A program made the position numbers and the translations under genes. The notes under the pieces were generated by a model. The model was given only the letters and a program-made list of their open reading frames with translations. It was not told the DNA's origin and ran no database searches. This document shows positions 46,541-61,848 of a stretch of 64,000 bases of DNA, one piece after another (the stretch's first letter is position 1; every line of letters starts with the position of its first letter). This stretch comes from Rutidosis leptorrhynchoides (lineage: Eukaryota > Streptophyta > Magnoliopsida > Asterales > Asteraceae), in assembly GCF_046630445.1 (NCBI RefSeq), contig NC_092342.1, positions 86,311,001 to 86,375,000 on the forward strand. The letters run 5' to 3'.

Positions 46541-48785
46541 TGAACGATGAAGTATTGATCCATAACTTCATTGAAGAAATATTCTGCGAAGAATATGTGG
46601 TTCCTAATAGTTTTAGAGATTACTTATTTTAGCTCAATCCGAAAAGAAAATGAGATTAATATCTTATTAACTCATTAAATCCATGATTACATCCGAAGAA
46701 AATATATATGTATATATGTTTTCATAAAGATTGTAAATTAAAAAAAAAATTATATTTTGTACAAACTGTTAATGGTGAAAATATTTTAACGGGTAGGTAA
46801 TACCTGAGGAATATGTAGATTTCACATTAATAGGTTACACTGTACATTCTTCAAATTCGATTCAACAATCATTTACTATCCTACTTAAAACCACAGATAT
46901 ACATATCCGTTCATCAAAGAATAACCATTTTCATTCAAATTTAATTTCATATTCGGATTTTGACCGCTCAAAATCCAAGTCAAGATTTAACAGAAGACAT
47001 CACTTTTAGATTCCTACATCTTTCAAAGCCATACTTTGAATTCAAAACTGTGCCAGATCTATTGGCGTGTTATTACCGAAAATAACTTTACAATACCTTT
47101 CCAAAATTAGCCAATTTTGTCACAGCTCCAGCAAATCAACTTCGACTTTCATTCGGACTAGCCTTATTATAACTTAATATATAAGTTTACAGCTTGATTT
47201 CATTTTAAACAATCTTTTGTATCTTGACGATTACAATCTACGTTCAAATCCTTTGAAATTCTTGAAACACCTCGGATTGATAACCAATGATTTAGTTATG
47301 ATAACTTTGAATGCTGATGAAGCAGCAAAACTGTAGATGGTATTAATGGCCAAAAGTTTGATGATAAAGAATAGAGTGTTGGAAACACTCAATAGAAAAT
47401 TGATACTGGAAAGCAGATTAATGCAAAACTATGAAGGAGGCTGTGGACAAAACACCAGGACTAAACATGTATTTAATGAATCCAGATGATTCTGTATCTG
47501 ATGAACTCTTTAGCGAATATCTTGCTCCTTATTTATTCTAAATCCTTGCGAAAGGATTTTCTTCATCAACCTTATATCTTAGAAATTCCAAAATATCATC
47601 ATAAATATCTTCGATATTTCTGAGAATATTTTCATAAATATTCTTGTCCGAAATTATTTATCTCTTCGTGCTATCCGTTTTACATCACAAAAGAAACTAT
47701 TTTAGTTTCTAAAGTTCTTTGAAATTTGAGTTTAAATTATGAATGATTTCTGAAGAAGTGTAGGGAATTGAAGCATGAGTTAGTATAATATAATGGCGCT
47801 TGGCCAACGTGGTTATATTACAGTAAGTCATGCTGAGTTTCTAATGAAACGTGATGATGATTCAAAGTAGATCATACCATCATCATGTGTCATGTTACAC
47901 AACTCTTTCATTCTGTTTAATCTCTGAACGTATCAAGAAATTATATTCTTAATAGTTCCGTTCTCAGTAATTCTGGTAATTTGACAAATCAAATCGTGCT
48001 ATTACATTTTTTTTTATTATAACATTAAGTTCATTCGAAACTCCATACTTACGAATTCTGGACTGTTACTCGCTTTACTAGAGATCGAGAAGAGAAGAAA
48101 AAGGTAAAGAGCTCCGAAACATAAGGGAAGACATAAAACCCAACAACAACACAGAAATCACAAACCGTGTACATTAATACAAAGAGCAATATAAAGACAC
48201 GGGAGGATGATAAACACAATAACCCCAAGGTAATAGTAAAAGTGAATAGATTCCTCCGGCGATAAATGGAAAAGAAGAATGACAGATGCGATAGTTAGAA
48301 AAATATCAAGAATCAGAACTGGATGGAGCATTTCCACAATATTTTGGAAGTAGGAATAGAGGAAGAAAGTATAGGAATGGTGAAAATAATGGAACGGAAG
48401 AGTTTAATTTATAATAGAAATATCAGACAGTGCAATCAAGACAGATGACCGCATTTAATTAAAGAAAATCACAATTTCTATAAATCCCGAAGAATCAGAT
48501 CTTATAGATTTCCAAGATTTTATTTTAAATCCCTTGGATTCTAGAATTCAACCGAGACAACGTCAAAAGTAAAGACGAACCTTATTTTTCTAAATTCAAC
48601 CATGACTGGTCAAAAGTTATGATGAAACATATCTTTCTCATATTACTATTTAGTGATAGCTTCATTCGTACTCTTCGAATAATCGAATTGTTTTATCTAC
48701 ATTTATCAATGCTGATGAAACTCTAAATCTCAGCTCGTATGTGTCATGAAAATATATTTATTGTTAACCATAACCACCTCACTCA
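46541..48785 (+). other. Element B internal non-coding region
   Basis: About 2.2 kb without a credible ORF. It includes an internal TTTAACGGGTAGGTAA box at about 46785-46800, close to the end of the gag-like frame. Confidence 0.7.
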
Positions 48786-48820
48786 AATTTCGGGACGAAA
48801 TTTCTTTAACGGGTAGGTAC
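48786..48820 (+). promoter_or_regulatory. Polypurine-tract region of element B
   Basis: AATTTCGGGACGAAATTTC followed by TTTAACGGGTAGGTAC up to the 3' LTR. It parallels chromovirus 3' ends, although the purine run is weak. Confidence 0.6.
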
Positions 48821-52468
<3,648 letters not shown>

Positions 52469-52473
52469 TTAAA

Positions 52474-54059
52474 CTACTCATGTCTCGGTCAAACTCCAAA
52501 AGCTAACACATCCAAAAAGCGTTCCCCAACGACAAAGCGGGAATCTCTAATCCAATATAACGCCCTTACCCTTATCCACGCCGGAGCCTATAAAAAAGAT
52601 AAACAACGAGAGGGTAAGCAAAGCTTAGTGAATGCAATAATTATACATACACATATATAATCTATCTACTTGCATTCACTTACACAATACCGGATTTAAG
52701 CTAGCAATTCAACAACTATGTAACCATCATACACAAACCAATATCCGCAATACATAACGAGCTAGCGACAACAATAGCATATAGTCCATAATTAAATATG
52801 CTAATACCCTATTCACACATCCATGGTTAACCAATCATAAGAGGAATGGTACTCAAATTTCTCACCGGCGTTCATAACAACCGTTAGTATACAACACATA
52901 TATCACTAATCCTTGGACAACACATATCCTTTTACAAAATCGTTAGTGTACAACACATATATCACTAAATTGGACAACGCATATCCATTTATACAATCGT
53001 TAGTGTACAACACATATAGCACTAACTTGGACAACACATATCCACTCATACAAATAAACACATCATATACGTACATGTATACTTATTCCACTCACCTTAC
53101 GCCTTCGGTGAATCAATAACCCAAGCTTGAAACTTCAGGGTAACGCACCTATACAATGTACATATAATCAATCATTCATTTAAGTTGGTCAAACTCACAA
53201 CACTCACCATTACTAGGTCATTTTGACCCATTTGGACACTTAACCCTAAGATTGGGTCATCTTTCGCCAAAACCCTAACATTAGCCAAGTTAGGTCTTAA
53301 AACTCATTTCAACCCAAGGTTTATGCATTACTCACCAACATTAACTAACTTAGATCCATCTTGACCCATTTGACCAATTTAAGGTCAACACACCCAATTC
53401 GGGTCATCTACTAACCCACACAACACCCATTTACTTATATATACATGTGCTAGTAATTAACTAACCTATTTAAGTTTATAGACATCAATTAACACTTTGA
53501 AAGCCCTTGGTTAGTCATCTTTAAGTCTCATGACCCAAATTCACCCAAAACTCCCAAATCTCTAACAAATGGGTTTTAAGTTCAACATTAACCCAAACCC
53601 TAACCCTTAACAAAATTAAATAAGGAAATCAAGATTATAGCATACCACTACAACCAAAACGTAGCTAGAGGATAGATGAACAACTTTAAAGCTTGCACTT
53701 AGTCCCGAAATCGGTATCTTCTTCCTTGATTTGAGTTCTCTCACTCTAGAAAACCCTTTCTCTCACTAAATTAATTTGGAAGAGGTGAAGTAGATGAAAA
53801 TGGTGTTATGAGGCTCACCAAACTGAATCTAGAGCCTTAAAGTCGGCCCTTTAGTGAATTTACCAATTTGCCCTCAAAATATCTAATTTAAAAGAGAGGA
53901 ATCTGTCACAGACTATCGGTGCGGCGCGCCAACACCCTGCGCGGCGCGCAAAACCCACAGATCAGAATCTGTCCCCTTTTAAATATGTACAACCAAACAA
54001 AACCCCACTTCAAGTATCTTAATTACACTTATGTACACTACAAATAATCGGGTCTTACA
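52474..54059 (-). repeat. Chromovirus 5' LTR, portion right of element B
   Basis: Continues the LTR cut at 41949 and ends GGGTCTTACA before the CCATT duplication. A GC-rich pair lies at 53920-53951 (GTGCGGCGCGCC and TGCGCGGCGCGCA); the corresponding place in the left LTR has lost several CpG positions. Confidence 0.92.
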
Positions 54060-54064
54060 CCATT

Positions 54065-54751
54065 GAACATAAAATCCTGAGAATTCACCGGAATTCATTA
54101 GGTCACCTGAACCAAATCGGGTGTCAACTGTAAGAACGGTGGTTGCATAGCATGGTCAAAGACGGGACCTTGTGCCAGACCGAAAAACTATAGGGTGATC
54201 TTTGCTATTTCTCCTACAAAGGATAGTAATTGCATCCGACACGATGTAGACCATAATAAAAAGCATGTCATTAGACAGTGCCTTAACAGTTGCTTGTTCA
54301 ACGCTTTCCTTTACAACCGGACGGTAGTTTACCGAAAGGTAATATACGGGACAAGTAAACTGGATGTGTTGCTTTCCTAATACAAGGTTGGCAAGTGGGT
54401 GACACAAAACCATAAGTTTTGAGCTAAAATTTTAAAATCTGAAACCCACAAAACCCACAAGAATATTTTGCAAACACAGGTGAAGGGTTATTCCGAAAAA
54501 CTTATCTAGGGTAAAAGCTAGATTAAATTTTCAAAAGATCAAATATTTTCATAAAGATCCAATTTCCTTAAAGGATCTAAATTTTCATAGTCATGTGGGA
54601 CTGTAAACCACAACGCTACTATCATTGTTCATACTGCCGTATCAAAATCAGTGATGTACAAAGTGTGAAGAATAAAGAAGTGATTCTAGGAAAGTTATAT
54701 TCAAGTTCTATATTGCTTGAGGACAAGCAACGCTCAAGTGTGAGAATATTT
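54065..54751 (+). other. Athila 3' non-coding region, last part, with polypurine tract
   Basis: No gene recognised. It ends in AAGTGTGAGAATA (54737-54749) just before the 3' LTR, a decayed version of the AAGTGTGGGG purine tract expected in this lineage. Confidence 0.7.
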
Positions 54752-56417
54752 GATAATGCTAAAAACGAACACATATTTCATAGCATTTTCCTTCAAGAAA
54801 GACAAGCTTTTAGTTGCAATTGTTCTAATTACAAGTGATGTTCGTTTAAATAATAAAAGGTGAAGATAAAAGACAGATTCGACGATTTGAAGACGCAAAC
54901 GACCAAAACGCTAAAAAGTACAAAGTACAATCCAAGTGGTTCAATTTATTAATGAGAAATGTCTAAAAATTACAAGAGTACAAGCCGCAAAAAGCAAAGT
55001 ACAAGATATTAAATCGTACGAAAGGACGTTCGAAAATCCAGAACCGAGACCTGAACCAACTATCAACGCGCGACGCAACGGGCCTAAAATTACAAGTCAA
55101 CGATGCACAAGAATATAATATAATATATATATATAATTATATAAAATTATATATATTATATTATATAATAAATAAATCAAGAGCCGCCCACGTTTTGAAA
55201 GCATTTGGTGCTGGTAAAGCAGGCCATGCGATCGCATGGCCTGGAGGCCTTATTTCCATGCGATCACATGGCTAAGGAAACCTGGCCACATCTATAAATT
55301 GGAGCATTTTTTGACGAATTATACACACATTCATTCACTGATCTCTCTCACTCTCTCAATTATATTTATATTTATATTTTAATTATAATTTTAATATTAA
55401 GTTAATAATAATAAGGTTATAGTGTCGAATGTTTTAAGGTTTTGTAAGTCGAAACTCTATCCGTGTAACGCTACGCGATTAATACTCATTGTAAGTTATG
55501 TTCAACCTTTTTAAATTAATGTCTCATAGCTAAGTTATTATTATGCTTATTTAAGTCGAAGTAATCGTGATGTTGGACTAAATATTAAGACGGGGTTATT
55601 GGGCTTTGGACCATAATTGGGGTTTGGACAAAAGACCGACACTTGTGGAAATTGGACTATGGGCCATTAAAGGGCTTTATATTAATTAAATGATATCTCA
55701 TTGATTTAATATAGAGATTTATAATTTGATGTATTTATATTTAACCACATACGCTTGACTGGGTACTGTGGGTGGGATATTTATAAATACTTATAATTGT
55801 TCATTTGACCGGACACGGGGATGGATTAATAGTCACTTGACTCATTAAAACAGGGGTAGATTACATTCAAGGGTAATTGGTGTAATTGTTAACAAAGCAT
55901 TAAAACCTTGGATTACACGCAGTCGATAACCTGGTGTATTCATTAAACAAAGTATTAAGACCTTGTTACAGTTTGAATCCCCAATCAGTTGGAATATTTG
56001 ACTTCGGGTATAAGGTTAATTTGGCGAAGACTCTCGCACTTTATAATTATGACCGATGGACTATTATGGTCAAAACCAGATGGACATATCGAATAATCGA
56101 GGACAAAGGACAATTAACCCTTGGTAATAAATTAAAATCAACACGTCAAACATCATGATTACGGAAGTTTAAATAAGCATAATTCCTTTATTTCATATTT
56201 TATCGCACTTTTCTTTATCGTCATTTTATTCATCATACTTTAAATTATTGCACTTTAAATTAGCGTACTTTTATTTTATCGCATTTTTATTTATCGTCAT
56301 TTACTTTACGCATTAAATTAAGTTATATTTAATATTTTGCATTAGGACGTAAAATCGACAAACTGGTCATTAAACAGTAAACCCCCCCCCCCTTTTATAA
56401 TAATAATAATAATACTA

Positions 56418-56461
<44 letters not shown>

Positions 56462-56696
56462 AATATAGTGTTTAAAATAAATATAGAGTTAAACTTAGCT
56501 AGCTCCCTGTGGAACGAACCGAACTTACTAAAAACTACACTACTCTACGATTAGGTACACTACCTATAAGTGTTGTAGCAAGGTTTAGGTATATCCATTC
56601 TATAAATAAATAAATAACTTGTGTAAAATTGTATCATATTTAATAGTATTTCATAGTAAAATATAATTTATTTCGTACTACACCTCGCACACATCA
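54752..56696 (+). repeat. Athila 3' LTR
   Basis: 1945 bp, partner of 4794-6740. It holds the palindrome pair at 55221-55242 and 55256-55271, and (TA)n at 56420-56455. A run of about 10 C at 56384 is unique to this copy. Confidence 0.93.
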
Positions 56697-56701
56697 GGAA
56701 G
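56697..56701 (+). repeat. Target-site duplication of the Athila element, right copy (GGAAG)
   Basis: Matches 4789-4793; the copia integrase frame continues across it. Confidence 0.93.
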
Positions 56702-57814
56702 CATTACCATGCCTCATTCAAGTCAAAGCAGATTTCATCTGTTGAGAAACCATTTCACCTACTTCATATGGATCTTTTTGGTCCTGTTAATATAGCCAGC
56801 TGTAGTGGGAAGAAGTATACACTGGTGATTGTTGATGAATATTCCAGATACACTTGGGTATTCTTTTTGAAGCAAAAGAGTGAAGCTGCTGATGAAATTA
56901 TCAATTTTATCAAAAGAATGGAACTACTGAATGGGCAACTGGTGAAGCAACTTAGAAGTGATCATGGTACAGAATTCAGAAATGCTACTTTGGAAAAATT
57001 TTATGCTGACAAAGGTATTTCACAGAATTTTTCTACTGTGAGAACACCTCAACAGAATGGTGTTGCAGAAAGAAGAAACAGAACTCTCATTGAAGCAGCA
57101 AGATCTATGTTGGCTGAGTCTGGGCTGAAAAACTCATATTGGGCAGAAGCTGTGAACACTGTATGTTTTACCCAGAATAGATCTTTAATAGTGAAAAGAC
57201 ATCAGAAAACTGCTTATGAAGTTCTCAAAGGCAAAAGACCCTCAATTTCATTTCTTCATGTATTTGGCACTCCCTGTTTCATTCTAAACAATAGGGATCA
57301 GCTAGGCAAGTTTGATGATAAGGCTGATGAAGGTATATTTCTTGAATATTCTAACATGTCAAAGGCATATAGGGTCTTCAATAAAAGAAGAGGTTGTTTT
57401 GAAGAATCTATTAATGTTACATTTGATGAAACTGCCCCTACTTCATCTTCTGGTTAAGAAGATGAGGAGTTACTATTTGAAGAGCCAACTCAGCAAGCTC
57501 TAGATGATGAAGAATAACCAGCAGCAAATCCCTCACCATTCCATGTTGCTGGGTTCTCTAATGATGAGATGGAACACTCTGTTCCATCTGTGTCTAAACC
57601 AGGTGGACCTACTGGCTCTACAGAAGTTTTACAACTTGAGCATAGGTCTACTGGTTCTAAAGGATCTCAAGCTGGTACTGGTTACACTCATAATGAACAG
57701 TTATCTCCCACTGCTGCTCATTCCTCTGAGCCAGCTGATGATCAAGATGTTGTATGTTCCACAACAAGCTCACCTGTTCATAACACTAGATGGACAAAGG
57801 AGCATCCAATTTAA
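56702..57814 (+). pseudogene. pol: copia integrase, core and C-terminus
   Basis: Continues the gene interrupted at 4793. The core has MDLFGPVNIASCSGKK (first Asp), LRSDHGTEFRNATL (second Asp) and NGVAERRNRTLIEAARSML (Glu), so the DDE triad is intact. The Ser/Thr/Gly-rich linker to RT is at 57458-57814. Stops at 57455, 57515 and 57812 (all TAA) break the frame without shifting it. The family catalyses cDNA insertion. Confidence 0.92.
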
Positions 57815-59434
57815 CAAGTTATTGGTAATATGGCAAGTGGTGTTAAAATAAGAAGACATGCAACCAATAACTTTTGTATGCATGTGAACTTTGTATCTAC
57901 CATTGAACCTACATGTCCTGAAGAAGCAATCAAAGATCCTAGCTGGGCAGAAGCTATTCAAGAAGAGATCTCCCAGTTTGATAGGAATAAGGTTTGGACT
58001 TTGGTACCTCAACATGATGATGAAACTAAAAAGATCATTGGTACCAAGTGGGTTTTCAAGAATAAGATGGATGAAGATGGGATTGTGATCAGCAACAAAG
58101 CTAGATTGGTAGCTCAGGGCTTCAAACAGGAAGAAGGATTGGATTATGGAGAGACATATGCACCAGTGGCTAGGATGGAAGCTATCAGATTGTTCTTGGC
58201 ATATGCTGCTAAGATGAACTTTAGGGTATTCCAGATGGATATTAAATCTACATTTCTAAATGGGAAGCTACAAGAAGAAGTTTATGTCAAACAGCCTCCT
58301 GGTTTTGTAAGCAGTAAATATCCAGACCATGTCTACAAACTAGACAAAGCTCTTTATGGCCTCAAACAGGCACCAAGGACACGGTATGAGACACTACTTA
58401 TGTATCTCACTGGTATAGGTTTTAAAGTTGGAACAATTGATACCACTCTATTCTCAAAGAAGATAGATGGTGATCTCTTGCTGGTACAGATATATGTGGA
58501 TGATATTATTTATGGTTCTAAAAATGAAACACATTGTCAAGAATTTTCAAAACTTATGTCAAAGACATATGAAATGAGTTTACAAAGAGATCTGCAATAC
58601 TTTCTTGGGTTGCAGATTAAATAACTTGATGATGGAATTTTTATAAGTCAAGATAAATATATCAAAGATATGTTAAAGAAATTTGGTCTGACCTGTTTAA
58701 AAGATATAGGGACACCAATGGCAGCATCCATTAAAATAGATACTGATCTCAATGGTGAACCAGTCAATATCACTGAATATAGAGGTATGATTGGATCCCT
58801 ACTTTATCTCACAGCCAGCAGACCAGATATTATATTTGCCACATGTCTCTGTGCCAGATATCAAGCTGATCCTAAAGAGTCACACTTGTTAGCAGTAAAG
58901 AGGATATTTAGGTATCTGAAAGGTACTGATAAACGTGGTCTTTGGTATCCCAAAGACCAGGATTTTGAGCTTATTGGGTATTCAGATGCTAACTTTGCAG
59001 GGTGTAAGATAGACAGGAAAAGTACTACTGGTGGTTGCCAGTTACTGGGTGGTAGGCTAGTCAGCTGGACGAGCAAAAAGCAAAATACTGTGTCCACATC
59101 CACTGCTGAGGCAGAATATGTTTCTGCTGGTAGCTGTACTGCTCAAGTACTATGGATGCAAAGCCAGCTAAAGGACTATGGTGTTCATGTTACAAAAACT
59201 TCAATCTACTATGACAACACAAGTGCTATTGCTATTACCAACAATCCTGTGATGCACTCAAGAACTAAGCACATTGACGTTCGATATCATTTCATAAGGG
59301 ATCATGTTCAAAAAGGAGATGTGGAGCTACATTTTATTTTAACAGACCAGCAGTTAGCAGATCTTTTCACAAAGCCCTTAGATGAGAAACGTTTTAACTA
59401 TCTCATCTCTGAGTTGGGTATGCTTGAACTCTAA
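57815..59434 (+). pseudogene. pol: copia reverse transcriptase and RNase H
   Basis: In the same frame as the integrase. RT: WAEAIQEEISQF, NKVWTLVP, GTKWVFKNKMDEDG, ARLVAQGF, FQMDIKSTFLNGKL (first Asp), YGLKQAPR, QIYVDDIIYGS (YVDD). A TAA at 58622 separates it from the rest; RNase H includes YSDANFAGCKIDRKSTTGG, SKKQNTVSTSTAEAEY and KHIDVRYHFIRDHV, ending at 59434 after the usual LADLFTKPLDEKRF motif. The catalytic motifs are intact. Confidence 0.94.
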
Positions 59435-60042
59435 AATCAAAGACAACTTTGTTGGTGTGCTGGTTCTACAACATGTAGGACAAACCAGTAAGCTACAACT
59501 CTCACTTACTGCATACATGTCAAACAGTCAGCATAACAGGATCTTTATATCATGGTTATTCAATGTTCAAAACGAAATAATAAATTGCTCATAATACTTA
59601 AATGATACCTTAAATCTGAAACTCATTTACTCCCAATGATTTAAAATTAAATTCATAACATATTAAATGTCACAAAGAATTTTTGTATTTAATACAAAAT
59701 ATATCTTATGGTTTTTAACTTCATTTTGAATTGAAAACTGATGCATTTAATGCTTAATGTGAGATATGAGTGTTCAATCCGATTAAACGTCATGTCAACA
59801 GTCTGTGTCCCCTCGAAAATGTGCCAGCCTGTCACATCTGCCCATGCGCCTGCAGATGACAGTTGCCATTTTCTATCTCCTACACTTTTTCCATCAATCC
59901 GAAAGGTTAAATAAGGCGATCCATTCCACATAATAACCTTCGGTTATTAACTCTTTGATTTACCTTTCAAGAACTCACACTTTTCTCTCTAAATTTTCAA
60001 ATCTTCAAATCTCTCAAACTCTCATCTTTAACAAGTTCATCA
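59435..60042 (+). other. Spacer between copia pol and env-like gene
   Basis: 608 bp without a credible ORF. In Sireviruses this interval carries the splice acceptor for the env-like RNA; CCTGCAG at about 59848 is a weak candidate. Confidence 0.55.
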
Positions 60043-60100
60043 ATGGCAGACCAACAACAACAACAACAACAATCACCACCTATTGAGAACCAACTGGAAG

Positions 60101-60134
<34 letters not shown>

Positions 60135-61137
60135 GCAACCACAACCAGAACCACAACCTCAACCGACACCGGAGGAACCGATTGTTCAGGCACCACTGTT
60201 CAATCTTTACCCAAATCTGGTCAGGACTGCTAATGCACCAGATCACACTCTTATTCGCCTATCGAGAGGCAATGCTGCTCATGCCCTGTCCATTCCCAAA
60301 TCCAAAGCCAACATGGGCTATGAAACGTTAATCGATTATATACGGCAATCACCTCTGGCTCGAGAAATTACAGGTGTACGTTTACGTCTTTATCCAGCCT
60401 GCTTGGCCAAATTCTGGTATACTGCTACCAAGGCCACCACTCCACAGAACGTTCCATATATTCGTGGCATGGTTACTGAAACCCTAACCTGCTCAATCAC
60501 CGTTGATGCCATCCGACGAGCTCTTCATCTGCCAAGTAGAACTTTTGTTACTTCACCTACCAGTGATGAGTTTAGAAGGGAGGTACTGGAAATTATAGGG
60601 TTCAATCGACCAGTGGCTCATACGCCCTTAAGGAAGCATATGCCACCTCTATGGTATTATTTCTTTGGATTGCTGACTCAATACATCAGCCAGAAGTCAG
60701 GGAGCTTTGACTAGTGCTCAGATTTTGAGCTAAAGATTGGTCACGGGTTACTGTTTAACCGCAATATTGATTATGCCAGTGAAATTTACTTGAGGCTAAG
60801 TGAAATGGTGCTTGCACCCAAATGAACACGCTTAATCCCCTTTCCAAGGTTCTTGAGTCTTGTTTTTGAAAATGAGCTGGGTGAAGCTTACCAGCAAATT
60901 GCTGATGAATCATTCGACCTGCCTCCAAAGCAAGGGGGATGCCAAAAGATGCTCCTACTGCTCCATATACTGGTTTAACACCAGGTATGCTCGAGTATCT
61001 TGCTGCTCGGGGTGGAGTTCACCAAACGACTGCCTCTAGTGTTGCACCAGCTGAGGGGGAGGGACCTCAGCGCAAGCCAACTATGAAAAGGAAGAATCCA
61101 GCTACCTCAACTAGTACAGTCACCGTCTCACATACTG

Positions 61138-61258
61138 GTAAAGTAGTAGTTGTATTAGAATCTAGTTCTCTCTGATAATAAAGATTAGCCCTAGTCTTAT
61201 ATACTGACTACCCACTTCTAGTATTGGAATCTATTGCTTAACTATTTCTTGATAACAG
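61138..61258 (+). other. Predicted intron in the copia env-like gene
   Basis: 121 bp from GTAAAG to GATAACAG; the reading frame is conserved across the join. The 79-bp block shared with the Athila element (61145-61223) lies wholly inside it. Confidence 0.55.
61145..61223 (+). repeat. 79-bp block shared with the Athila element, copia copy
   Basis: 74 of 79 bases match 33998-34076 without gaps, by eye. It includes TCTGATAATAAAGA and TATACTGACTACCC. Confidence 0.85.
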
Positions 61259-61325
61259 GCAAATCCAAACGAGCTAAAGCTAGCTCCAAGAAAACCACAT
61301 GAGGGATTGCCCTAGTCTCAAATGC

Positions 61326-61848
61326 TACTTCTGAAAAGAAACTGCTATGGAACCTGGTGCGTCTCTAGACCAAACAGCAGAAATCTCTAACTTAATTAAA
61401 AATATTTTAACTGCTGACTTGAAAAATGAAAGTGGAGTTAAAGGCACAATCTTAGCTCCCAAGCTGACTGGTTTTAAAACTAGTGTTAAGAAGAGTAGCA
61501 ACCCATACTCTTCTAACCAGGCACTTCCACATTTTTCAAAATTATACTTCATGAAATATCCTCTGCTGACAGTACAACCAGCATAGAACGTAACTGACCC
61601 CCAAAGCAGACTTGAGCTGGCTCCTCATCGTGCTGAGTCAGCTCAGGCTACTGTACAGCCCAATTGTTACTTGGATCATGATAAGAGTCACACTCCTGCA
61701 TGATTACCACCCAGAACTCTTACACTATCTGGGTCAACATGTGTTGCCAATGAGTTAGCAGAGTCACAGCTGCACTTACAGACACCTAACTTTATCTCAA
61801 TCGAAGGGCTGACTAAATCACCAGTCTGTCCCTAGAGACCAACAACAG
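61326..61848 (+). other. Degenerate part of the copia env-like region
   Basis: Short open stretches (for example 61347-61586) without a recognised domain; probably decayed coding sequence joining the two env-like blocks. Confidence 0.45.

Larger units (their letters stand above)
60043..61325 (+). pseudogene. copia env-like gene, first part, Gln-rich N-terminus, predicted intron
   Basis: ATG at 60043 opens a frame with poly-Gln and Pro/Glu repeats, then a conserved body (YETLIDYIRQSPLAREITG, LAKFWYTATKATTPQNVPYI, ITVDAIRRALHLPSR, MPPLWYYFFGLLTQYISQ) seen in plant retroelement env-like or ORF-1-like proteins. Stops at 60712 (TAG) and about 60823 (TGA) and a frame change near 60930 break it; it continues at 60939-61137. 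At 61138 a GTAAAG donor and at 61257 an AG acceptor would remove 121 bp and keep the frame. The overall layout resembles the Athila ORF-1 in this window, although the two are not close in sequence. The function is unknown. Confidence 0.7.

Noticed and set aside
61145-61223. C/D-box snoRNA gene in the 79-bp shared block
   Set aside because: TGATAAT and CTGA superficially resemble C and D boxes, but the C box is poor and the spacing of about 25-30 bases is too short. Not supported.
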